From: Eudorina sp. 2006-703-Eu-15 | Lineage: Eukaryota > Chlorophyta > Chlorophyceae > Chlamydomonadales > Volvocaceae | DNA length: 64,000 nt | Reading direction: 5' to 3' | Assembly (NCBI GenBank): GCA_003117195.1 | Contig: BDSI01000003.1 | Coordinates: 682,001-746,000 of the forward strand | Notes under the pieces: generated by a model | Told to the model about the DNA's origin: nothing | Database searches by the model: none | What the model saw: the letters and a program-made list of their open reading frames with translations, nothing else | Part shown: positions 45,601 to 61,279 of the stretch, piece after piece | Position numbering within the stretch: position 1 is the stretch's first letter | How the letters are laid out: each line of letters begins with the position of its first letter | Position numbers and translations under genes: made by a program

Positions 45601-46562
45601 CGCCGCCGCAGCGGCCTTGCTCACCTATCCACCTTCGCCCTACCCTGGATCCTCCGCCTCGCACATGGGGAAGCGAACCCCACCGGCTGTTGACGTGTCA
45701 AGGGGAATGCCCTCCAGGCCGCCTTCAAGCTGAAAAGGTTAAAAGGTACCTGTCCCAAGTTCCCAAGGACGGTGGGACGCGCCACAGCCAGCCGCCCCGC
45801 CCCGCCCCTCCGCGCTGCCCGCTACTCCGCGCCCCTAGGTCGGACACGGGCTGACCAGGTCATATATGACAAAGTGCCCTTGGGCAGAGCCCCTGAGGCT
45901 CTTTCTCCGTTTCCATCCATGCCTGCTCCTCCTCAAGACGACGCTTCCATGCCTGTTCCGACGCGACCCGGCACGACGGACACCCGACACGAACCCTCAC
46001 GCCCACAGCCTCACCCAGTTTCGCCTGCCGGGCAGACCGTAGGCTCGCACAGAACCGGTCACAGTATGTCGAACATAACACGGCTGTCAGCGTTGACCCG
46101 CGAGGTCCACCGTAACATCAATAATAGTATAACATGTAACATATAGTATGTGCTCCCTCTTTCAAGCGCAACGGAGCTACACACGACCACGACCACGACC
46201 ACGATCACCCCGACGCGCGGGGCGCTGTCGAAGGGAAGCAGCGTGCGCCATCGGGACGGCCCACCGTCAGGCGTGCGGCGCCTCATGCAGGCACCTGTCG
46301 CGAGCCCAGCCTCACACACCGTCCCGCCTGGTTCCTGGGTCAGGCGAGTTTTCCTCGCTACACACAACCCCTTCCGGCTGCCGCCTTCACACGGGCTGTC
46401 CACGAACTTCCTACCTGACTCCCGCCTACAGCAGCGCACCCCCGCCCTTCCCTCGGAGTATCTTCTGACTGCCCGCGCGTCACGACCGCCGGCCTGGAGC
46501 CCGCCGAGTGAGGCACCCAGGACCCCGCAGACCAGAGCATGGCAAGGCAGGGGAGATGCTGC
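41448..46562. other. 5.1 kb convergent region without a supported gene
   Basis: It lies between the stop codons of the U-box gene (+) and the AN1/C2H2 gene (-), so it includes both 3' untranslated regions. A (GT)n tract sits at about 42581-42616 and an AT-rich patch at 46105-46148. Open frames here lack codon bias and contain no motif I recognise. Confidence 0.55.
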
Positions 46563-48168
46563 TCAGCACAACACGCAGTTATCCTTCGAGGAACCGCCTC
46601 CGCCTCCGCCCGACGATGAGGACGCCCCGCCGCTGCCCCGGCCCCCGCCCCGGCCGACCGCAGTCCCCGGCGCCGCCGCGCAGCGATCCGCATGCTGCAC
46701 CAACAACACGGGGTCGTTGAAGGTCTGGGAGCAGTGGTAGCAACGGAACACCTCCCCCGCGCCGCCGCCACCGCCGCCGCCGCTGCCCGCCGCGCCGCCC
46801 GCCGTTGCCCCGGAATACGGATACCCCGGGCCAGGCACCGCCGGCGCCGCGGGTGCCGCCCCGCCGGCGATTGTGGTTGAGCTTAACAAGCCCTGAAGTG
46901 GGTTCGTGAAGACGGCACCGGGACGAGAGGTCGGGCCCGGCGCCGCCGCAGCTGACCCACGGGTCGGCGGCGAGGACGGGTGGAAATCCTCCACGTGCTG
47001 TATGAGCCGCTCTACGGTGGCGAAGCTGGCGCCGCACTGGGGGCATTTCTCCGGCAGATGCGGAGGCACCAGAGGGTTTGCGTTGCTGCCGGTGCTGCGG
47101 TTGGTGTTGGTAGGCGCTCCGGAGCCCGGCTGACGGGATGGAGCGGCGGCAGGGCCCTGGGAGAGTGGCGGCGGCGGCGGCGGCCGTTCCTGCTGACGCT
47201 GCGGTTGCTGTTGCCAGGGCCACTGAAATGAGGATTGCTGTTGCTGCTGCCGCTGCTGCTCCGCTGCCTGCTGCGCGAGCTGCTGTCTGCGGGCCGCAGT
47301 GCCTCGCAGCGAGTTGGCCGGGTCGTTGTACTGCTGTGCGGCCGCTGCGTGGAGCTGCTGCGCATCGAGGCGCTTCGGGGGCGGCGCGCCGGCAGTGCGA
47401 CCTCCGGCTGGCGCGCTGCCCGCCGCGCCGGCTGCCCCTGTAGCGGCGCTGGAGGGGCGGGAAGACGCGGCGGAGTTGCTGCCGCCAAATCCCGTGGCAC
47501 GTTGCTGTCGGAGGGCCGCTGCGGGGACGGGCGATTGAAGAGGCAGGGCCAGGGGAAGATTAACCATGCAATAGGTAGAGGTAGCTATGCAGCTGTACGA
47601 AATTGTGTACGAAATTGTGAAAGTGTGATGTCCTACGACTCGACGCAAAGACAGCAGTCCATCCCTCCGTTTGCTGCTGTCCTGTCGAGTATTAATGCTC
47701 TGCTCGTTGTGGCGAGTTTATTCACTCACCTTGCGCTTCCGCACAGCCATGGTCCCCGGGGTCACGATGGCGCAAGCACACGCGCTGACTGCAATGTTTG
47801 CAGCGGTATGCATTGATGGTTGTAAGCTTCTCCTTACACCCGCCAACAGGGCAGCGCGGCTTCTTGTGGACCCTATCGTAGTTGGAGGGGTCGCAGCCCG
47901 TCCTCTGGTGCACATCGAAAGCCTCGTTGGGCTCCTGACCATGCTTGAGATGTATGCTTTTTGCGCAGATAGGGCATACGATGACCGTTGTCTCCTTGGC
48001 TCCGGCGTTCGGGCAAGCATGCGCACTGTAAGAACGGTGCTCCAGACAAAATGTGCGATTGCAGCAGTCGCATTTAAATGGTAGAAAGTCTATCTGCCTG
48101 CAATGTTCAACGGAGCAGTGGTCTCCGACTGCAAGCACTTGACCAAGTTCCTCCTCAGAACTATCCAT
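46563..48168 (-). CDS. Stress-associated AN1/C2H2 zinc finger protein ending in a CaaX-like motif
   Basis: Two exons (48168-47730 and 47518-46563) give 464 residues. The first exon encodes two AN1 zinc fingers: residues about 18-52 (CSVEHC, FKCDCCNRTFCLEHR, HAC) and about 105-142 (CPVGGC, YRCKHCSQRVCLRHR, HGC). After a Gln/Pro-rich linker come two C2H2-like fingers, CPQCGASFATVERLIQHVEDFH and FRCYHCSQTFNDPVLLVQHADRC. AN1-AN1-C2H2-C2H2 is the architecture of plant SAP11/SAP13. The animal relatives are ZFAND2A/B, which link stress to the proteasome and p97. The protein ends KDNCVLC, which fits a CaaX prenylation box; ZFAND2B is known to be lipid-anchored. The linker is much longer than in plant SAPs. 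Zinc ligands are intact. Confidence 0.9.
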
Positions 48169-49031
48169 TTCTGCGAGGTACAGGTGCGATCGTAGCTAAT
48201 AGTAATGCAAGTCACATCTTAAATTATCTTATACACAGAAATAGTGTAGGAGAGTGTATAAATAAAATCACACAACATGCACTCATGCAGTGCATTACCA
48301 TATGCAGTTCCATCGCCTAATGCAACCTGTTGCATTACATCACTTGAAGGTTCCACGCAACTGTGAGGAAAATTTCCTCGCTTGCGAATTCCACGAAGTC
48401 TAAGGGACGCGCCCGCTCGAGTGCACCACAGCTTGGCCCTCAACTCACCTTCTAAAACCAGCCATTGCCAATATCAACTGTCTCCAACTCCTACTGTACC
48501 CAGCTAAACCAGGCAATCAACTCCCGGTCGTGTTGAGTTCAGTTGGTACCGATCTGACATTGCCAGGTTCCGCCAACCCCAACGGCGACTTCTCCTCAAC
48601 CAACATCACTGCACAAGTCCACCGCTCTGTACACCAATTATCGGGATCACCGACGCGCAGTGGCCCCCTGCCCCAGCACCATTTCGTCGGAGCCGGGAAA
48701 CCGACCGCGGAACACACACACACACACATGCAGCCTCGGCCTCATCACAGCCGCCTGCCGCCTGTAGCAAGCACGTCATCCATGTCCCCATGCTGCCAGG
48801 CACCTCCCCCTGGCCTGACCCCGCGCCCCCTCCATCACCACGCACAACCCCGGCCGCAGCACCCGGGCTTCCTTCCTCATGCCCGCGTTCCGTCCACTCC
48901 TCCGCCCGCCGCTGACCCAGGTCCCTCCCTGTGCCCTTCGGTTCCCGCCCCCTCCCCCCTCTTGCTTCTTACCCCCTCCTCCCCCTCATACCCACATGCC
49001 CCCTATCAGTGACCCCTACCAGCGGCCCCTA
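48169..49031. other. Tandem intergenic region, AN1 gene upstream / GDH 3' region
   Basis: Both neighbours are on the minus strand. TTACA at 48335-48339 reads TGTAA on the minus strand and is a candidate GDH poly(A) signal about 690 nt after the stop. The remaining AT-richer 170 bp up to 48168 would be the AN1 gene promoter and leader. Confidence 0.5.
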
Positions 49032-54343
<5,312 letters not shown>

Positions 54344-56584
54344 AACGGAATTTTTAAGTCCGAAGTTGCAACGGTTTTGCCAATACAAGATGAAATGCCA
54401 GCGTGATCGCGACACAAACAGTTTTGGAATGGCGTCCCGCTACATCCAGCCCGCGCTTCGCTTGCCTCCTTGACATAGACAGAAGTCCGCCCATACGTTG
54501 GCGCGGTGGTAGTGCAGAAGCGATATAACCCCGCTGAAGCTGCAGCTTTGAGCGCCGTGTTGCTGGCTGCAGCCTTTGCGAGTGCCGCAATGCCCGCGAC
54601 AGTCCTGACCTCCATATTACTGCACTAATCGGCCAGTTGCAAGGACTGACAGTCCAACCGAATAGGTTACAATATCTTAGGTTGCTGCAAGCGTTCGTTC
54701 GCTGCGGAGTGGCCGACTGTCGGAAACGGTTATAACGAAAACAAGCGACGCGCAGCTCAAATGGACGAATTCAAGTCGTTTGGCGATGTCGATTTATTTT
54801 ATTTTTTATGAGCGTTTCTAACAGCATACCGCCACGTCAGCTCCATTCAGGCCCGAAACACAGTGCCGTACGCAAACGACACATATTGAATTAGCCATAA
54901 TGCTCCATTAGGGTGATATTCATACAAACTAACTTAAGGGAGCAGATGACGCGGAATCCGATGGCGAATGGGGAGACGACCTTTCGGCATCACAACACCA
55001 AATCGAATCCTCGAACCCCATTAGTACACCAATGGCGCAGCTCGCTCGTTCCCAAACCCTCCAACTGTGTCCCTCTCGCAGCTTCATTGTGTTGCCACAG
55101 GTTAAAATACGGAGGAAAGTGCCTCGCAACTCCCTGTACGCTTATCACCTCCTTTGGCACTCCTTCCATAGGTATGGAAAGCGCAGCCCTACGCGTGCAC
55201 GCACACAAGAGACGCAAATCGACGTGTAAGCTCCCGTCGCCTCCCTGTTGACGGGCACGTTCAACAACGGCCGTGTAGTAGCCTGACTTTGCCACAGTGA
55301 CCCATGGGTCATGTTCCGGACATGCGGTGGGGCCTTGCTGGAATGACCATGCATCGAACACCAACAACAAAGATGGGGTTCAAGTTGCTACAAACAAATT
55401 TGGCGGGCGTCAGCTGGGCGTCAGCTGTTGCATGTCATTGCGCTTGTGCTGCGGACGGGACCGAGGCATCGGAGGGATTACGCACAGCCATGAGCACTGA
55501 TGTCTTCCCATTACGGTCTTTGCCATTTTCCTTTCGAGGCGAGTTTCGAGCTTGCGCATCCCAAGTGGATCAGCGTTATCCAGTTCGCATCTATCGAGAC
55601 TGCGACGCTCTGCTGTTGGCAATATGGAAGCTCGGCAGAGCTCTCACTAAATTCGTGTTGGACCCTGTAACATGTCGTACAATTAGGCGGGAAGGACGTG
55701 TTCAAGCGGAGCAAAGCTCCCAGCATTCGCAGAACGTGTCGTCGGGGTCTTGCATAGCCACATACATACATCCTCTGAGGCGCGTTCCGAAATTATTCCA
55801 CGCCTTGGTGGGTCGTTAGCATATTACTGCGAAGCCCCTATCACAACAGCGAGCCCTTAACGTGAGCTAAACTGAGGTGTTGTTCTATTGTGCGTCTCTG
55901 TGTAGATTAGTATTGGGAAAGCGCGCGTCCTCTCAGCGCTTGGTCGCGTGCTGCGGCAACGGTTCTGACGTCGTTCGACCTGCCCGCCAGGAAAGGCTGA
56001 TTGTTTTTCAAGACTTGCCTCACGGTAAGCCCGTGTGCGGGATTCATCGAGGCCGGTCAAGTTCTGAAATTGCAGGACCAGGCTCAAAAGCCCATCGCAA
56101 CGAGTGAGGCATCGATGGTCAGCGCCGTCGTGCCTTGCAGCCGCCCGCGCTGTACTCAGCGCCTGCCGGAGCGCGTCTTTTTGGGCTTGCGGGATGGCGG
56201 GGCGCTTCTGGCGCAAGCAGCTCAGAACTGCCTGTATCCATTCGCGGCGCGCGGTAACAGCGCTCGTTCGTATCGCATTTCTGAGTGCCAACCTTCGAGG
56301 TATCTTGTGCAAAATAATTTGCGCCTCATCACCCTCTTATTTTCTGCTCTCTCGCAGCCACGCCGCGCTGTGGCTGTCAGAGTTCCTCAGCGCGGACGCG
56401 CCTGCAACATTCGCGGCAACAAGAATTGAGCCCATCGCGGCGGGCGTCGTCGTCACTGCGTCGGCTGTCGCGCTTGTGGTGCTGCTGCTGCCGGTTATTG
56501 CGGTGGTAGCTGTCGCAGTCGCTTTCCTGACGGCAGCGGTTGCCGTGGGCTTGGCCGCGGCGGCAGTTCGAAGCGGTGGTCAGC
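54344..56584. other. 2.2 kb divergent intergenic region GDH / DMC1, lower GC
   Basis: It must hold both promoters. The sequence is visibly less GC-rich than the genes. An intact 151-codon minus-strand frame (56312-55857), starting MHKIPRRLALRNAIRTSA, and further open minus frames at 55771-55511 and 55370-54990 are present. They have no exon-like codon bias, no recognised domain and no clear splice continuity, so I do not call a gene. Confidence 0.5.
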
Positions 56585-59500
56585 ATGGCGGCAGCGGAGG
56601 CCGCTTTGGAGGCTCACGTGCAGGAGGAGTGAGTGGCGGCATGGACCCAACTGGGTCACGTTTGGAAAGTTTATGGTCACGTTTAATAAATGAGAAAATA
56701 ATGCCATGGGTCTGCATGCCCTGCCTAGCTGGCAGCTACCCTTGACCCACATCGCCAACTACGTCGGTGACCTCTGCCCTTTTGCCACCGCTGCGCCTCT
56801 CTTGTCTCCCACAGAGCTGGCGCGGCCGACGATGACTTTGAGAGCATTGACAAGCTGCAGCAGCTGGGCATCTCAGCAGGTAGGCGCCATTGGCTTGGTG
56901 GGGCCTGCTGACCCGTGGGCCACCGAGGCGCTGGCGCATGTTCTGTGGAACACGCGAAGCAGGCGCTCTGGAAGCTGGTGCTCCCAAATCCTGTTGCTTG
57001 GCGCTTTAGGTTTTATTGCGCATTTGGGTTTCTTGTCAGACCGTCGGAAACGCTGTCCTTATGACCGCAATCGCCACGCTGAGCTGTGGTGCTTACCCGT
57101 CGATTGAAAACGGCAACCCTTACTTCTCCGCAGCGGACATCAAGAAGGCCAAGGAGGGAGGGGTGCACACCGCGCAGGCGCTCCTGATGGTACCGAAGCG
57201 GGTGAGCTGAAATCCGCACTGGGGGCCTACCCTGGCCCGGACCTCCGCTGTCAGCGAGCGGTGGCCCGGCCACGGGTCTACATGCCCACGCTGAATGCCC
57301 CTTGTCGGCCCACATACATCCGCGTGCTCGCGTTTTGTGATTCTCCGCAACCTCATTATTCCATGGGCCTTACGTGTGTGTGTGCGTGCAGCACCTGGCG
57401 GACATCAAGGGCCTGAGTGAGGCCAAGGTGGACAAGATGGTGGAGCTGGCGAGGAGGCTGGTGCCGGGGGCGGGCTGGCGCACAGGCACGGAGGCGCTGC
57501 AGGCGCGAGCTCGTGAGGTCATCAAGATTAAGGTCCGCCGGGGGCATTGCCAGCGTCTTTGACTCGCTCCTCAGATAGCAGATTCTTCCCGGGTACATGC
57601 GTGGTTTGGATGGCAGGGTGACTATGCCGCGCGGTGGTGCGGGCGGTGATGCGCGCAGCCATGGGATTTTATTGTCCCTTGGACGGCCGCGATTAAACGA
57701 TTTGGGTCTAGCGCGAAGTAAGGTTTTGTGGCGGTGGGTAATAATGATTGCCCGGTCATCCGTAGGGACGGTGTAGGCGGGCTCTGTTGGGCTATGGCCG
57801 GTAAGGACCCCGTCGGTTGTCCTTCGCTTTGGGGCCGACCATCCCTAGGGTTGTAACCCGCCCCATCCACTGTCCAGGCGCCTAACCTTTGCCGCAGCCT
57901 CGTCCTTACCTGATGCGCCTGCTGCCTGGCTCTTTCTGCTGCCTGGCTCTTGTGTGCCACGGATCTGCGCGCGTATATGTGCGTCTTGGACCTCCAGACT
58001 GGCGCGACGGCCGTGGACGAGCTCCTGGGCGGCGGCTTCGAAACCAAGTCCCTCACGGAGATGTTCGGCGAGTGGCGCTGCGGGAAGACCATGCTGGCGC
58101 ACACGCTGTGCGTGACCACGCAGCTGCCGCAAGAGGAAGGCGGCGGAGCCGGCAAGGTGATTGCGTGCGACCGTGCGCGTTGGGTTGACGCCTTGAGGGG
58201 GGCGGCTGTCTGCTAGGAGCGGGAACGCAAGGGGCCAACGAAGCGCAGGGAGCACAAAACACATCTATGGACGACATCGCTGCCCACCACTCGACCCCTG
58301 GAGCTACTCCCCATCATCGGGCTGCTCTCGCCAATCCGCCTCCGCACGGAAATCACGTTAGTTCCTTCTCCGCATCCAGGCCGCCTTCATCGACACGGAG
58401 GGTACCTTCCGCCCAGAAATTATCAAGGCCATCGCGGACCGCTTCGGACTTGACCCGGAAGCCGTGCTGAGCAACATCGTGGTGGCGCGAGCCCATACCT
58501 CGGAGCACCAAGCAGGTGGGAAGAGCCGGCCGCCATATATCTACTTTTCCGTTCGGTCTGTCTGTCTCCATATCCTGCCTTCCTCCTGGTCTTCTTGGGT
58601 GTGCCCGGGCTTGCTGTTGGTCTCGCCAAATCGCGCGGGGCAATCACTTTTCGCGCACCTGAGCACGCATGAGAGCGGCGCAGATCTTTTACACGCACGG
58701 CCCCGAACACCCCAACGAACCTCCTGGTGAAACCCCTTCACAACCAGACCTGCTCATCTCGTTGACGGCGCTGATGGCGGAGGAGGCCTGCTTCCGGCTG
58801 CTGGTGGTGGACTCCATCACGGCGCCCTTCCGTACAGACTACACCGGCCGGGGGGAACTCGCGGAGCGACAGCAGAAGCTTAACGCCGTGCTTGCCAAGC
58901 TCAAAAAGGTACGGTCGGTTTGGCCTTACCTTATTTATTAAAAAAACTTATGAAGCGTTACGTGGTGAGCCCTGGCGCCACACATTGGGGCGGAGTTGTC
59001 GCGCGTGCTCGTCCGGGGTCACTGCAGCCAGATATGAAAGAGAGGATGGGAATGACTGTTGCCTTATGGGAACTTGCTTGCTTGCAGCATAGTTGTTAAG
59101 TTTCAGGAGCTGCGGTATTTTTTACGTACTTCGTCTGCATGTACGTGGTTTGTTCTGTGCCGTGGTACGATGGTACGACAGTACAAGCATGACGTTTCCC
59201 GATTGACCGATCTGAGCTTTGCGTGCAGATTTCCGAGGAGTTCAACGTCGCCGTCGTTATGACCAACCAGGTACGTAACTTTCGATAGGGGCAACTTTTT
59301 AATCTTGACGTTTTCCCGCAAAGCCATGCATGCGGGGCCCTGCCTGCAGCCAGACCTTTCACACCGACCTCAAACCACGTCGGGCACTCACACCGTGAGT
59401 TCGTGACGACACTCCGTACTGCTTGCCGTCTTAACAGGTGGTGTCCGACCCAGGCGGCGGCGCCATGTTCGTTTCGGACCCCAAGAAGCCGGTCGGGGGC

Positions 59501-60039
59501 CACGTGATGGCGCATGCGTCCACCACCCGCCTGTCGCTGCGCAAGGTACGTACGCACCAGTGACTCGGTTTGCGGACGCGAGTTTTCCCACCCGGCTTGC
59601 GTGCGAAAGGGGCTTACCCGGCAACGGGCCCGCCGTGCGCTAGACGGCCAGCGCCGCTTGGCTGTGTCTTTGCCAAGGTGTGGTGTGACCAAGGCTGCCG
59701 TGAGCACACCGGGCCATCTCATTTTGCATGCATATGGCGATATGCGTGCTACATGAACCCAGCACCGCCCGCACTTCGTCGGTCCCCTGTTTACCCAGCG
59801 CAAGCGGCAACGCACAGGCCTCCCGGACCCATCGTTGACTTCAACTGCATTCTTTGTGCTACCAAGGGCGTCCTGTCTGGCAAAGTAGTTTTACGCGAAG
59901 ACTCGTTTCTTCGATGCCACCTTCTCCACAGGGCAAGGGGGAGCAGCGGCTGATCAAGGTAGTCGCCTCGCCCTACCTAGCGGAGGCGGAGGCGAGCTTC
60001 CAGTGCAGCGGACAGGGCATCACCGACCACAAGGACTAA
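56585..60039 (+). CDS. DMC1: Meiotic recombinase DMC1, complete
   Basis: Ten exons close to 343 residues (human and plant DMC1 are 340-344): 56585-56628, 56815-56879, 57134-57201, 57392-57532, 57998-58156, 58380-58515, 58748-58908, 59229-59270, 59438-59545, 59932-60039. DMC1 forms filaments on resected meiotic breaks and drives interhomologue strand exchange. Seen: N-terminal HhH region ([36 protein letters not shown]); [21 protein letters not shown] with Walker A at about 130-137; [10 protein letters not shown], which favours DMC1 over RAD51 (HTLAVTCQLP); [20 protein letters not shown]; Walker B LLVVDSI at about 222-228; [48 protein letters not shown]. The start exon is supported because its phase-2 end restores a Glu codon. 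Walker A has Cys where Thr/Ser is usual. Its presence implies a sexual cycle in the lineage. Confidence 0.96.
58595..58612 (+). repeat. Intronic repeat family A copy (diverged)
   Basis: TTGGGTGTGCCCGGGCTTGC in DMC1 intron 6, sense orientation. Confidence 0.6.
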
Positions 60040-61279
60040 ATGAAAAGGGACGTCATTGCCTGGAAGTTGACCAGGGTGATTCGTGGCTGGTCGTCCCCTA
60101 AAGAGAACCTTAGGGGACAGCTGTACATTCGATGTTTAAAGAGTAGGGGGTGAAGTTTGGCGGGTCACGGCGTAGTGCGTTGGACCTTCACGGTTCAGGA
60201 AGTGTGGTAGCAGGAGGGCGCTGGCGGGATGGAGTGAATAAAGACTGAAGACGGATGCTGCAAAGCACAGAAAAATGGCGTCAAGGAATCCCGACTGTGG
60301 TGTGGACGCATTTGGTAAGGCAGGTGTGGCCTTGGACAGGGCTGTGCAGGGAATTGATGACGGGCTGCGCATTGAACGCAGGACGTGTGCGAAGCTATAC
60401 AGAGCATTTTTTGTTTGATGTATAATGGTATGGCATTCTTGCCGCTGTCACAAACGTTTACAAAAGCGAGGCCGGGGTAATTTACGGCGCTGACGAAGCA
60501 AGCCTACATGTGTATGCTCAACGTAAAAGCGGCATTCCTTGTGTGGGGTTCTCCCTCGCTTACAAGTGTCCGCGTCTGCATGTGTCCTGCGATTCAGGGG
60601 TAGCGAGTATGCCTTCGTATGTGCGGGTGGATGTGACCTGATGGGTGCGTGACGTGCGTATCAGACGAGTATCCTCACTGTATCGCTTGCTGAATTCTTT
60701 AATCGAAAGTGCAAATTTCAAGATGTGCTGCCATCCACCGGCGAGCAGCGGTACTAATGTTTACGACGGCGCTGAATAACCGATGAATAACGAAACCAAC
60801 GGCCGGATTGTCGGTCGTCAAGTCAATTTGCCGTCGCTCGCATCCAGCGGTTGTGACCTTTCACAGCATTAATTATTTTTACTAGTCTCCGTATTCTGTC
60901 CTTTTGACTTCTGCAGGGCCTTTGCGAGGTAGGGGGGACAAGAGGCATGGGGCATCTGAAGCAAGGATAAAAGGCGCTTTATCTTCGAATTTATATCACA
61001 AAATAGCAAGCTACTTGCGACATCACCTCACATCTCTTCAGGCAGGCAACACCCCTGGTGGATTTGAATTTCGAAGACAGCAACGCCCGAACTCGTCTCA
61101 TCATCACAGACATTGCATCTAAACATATTTATCGCCAATCGTGATCAAATTTGCGCTCGAATCCGCTGTGCTGCCACATTGCGCGACACCACAGACCACG
61201 CAAGCTGGTTGGCGAGGCTGGGCGCTTGGGCAACAGCACCTCTCTGGCGCAGCCATGACTTGCTGAGCTTCTTTTCAAC
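60040..61279. other. Intergenic region DMC1 / kinesin
   Basis: About 1.24 kb between two genes on the plus strand. It contains the DMC1 3' untranslated region and the kinesin promoter and leader. No coding potential, RNA gene or repeat is recognised. Confidence 0.6.

Noticed and set aside
56104..56745. 213-codon plus frame with a hydrophobic Val/Ala stretch overlapping the DMC1 start
   Set aside because: It conflicts with the DMC1 first exon, which keeps phase. The hydrophobic run comes from GCG/GTC-rich leader sequence.
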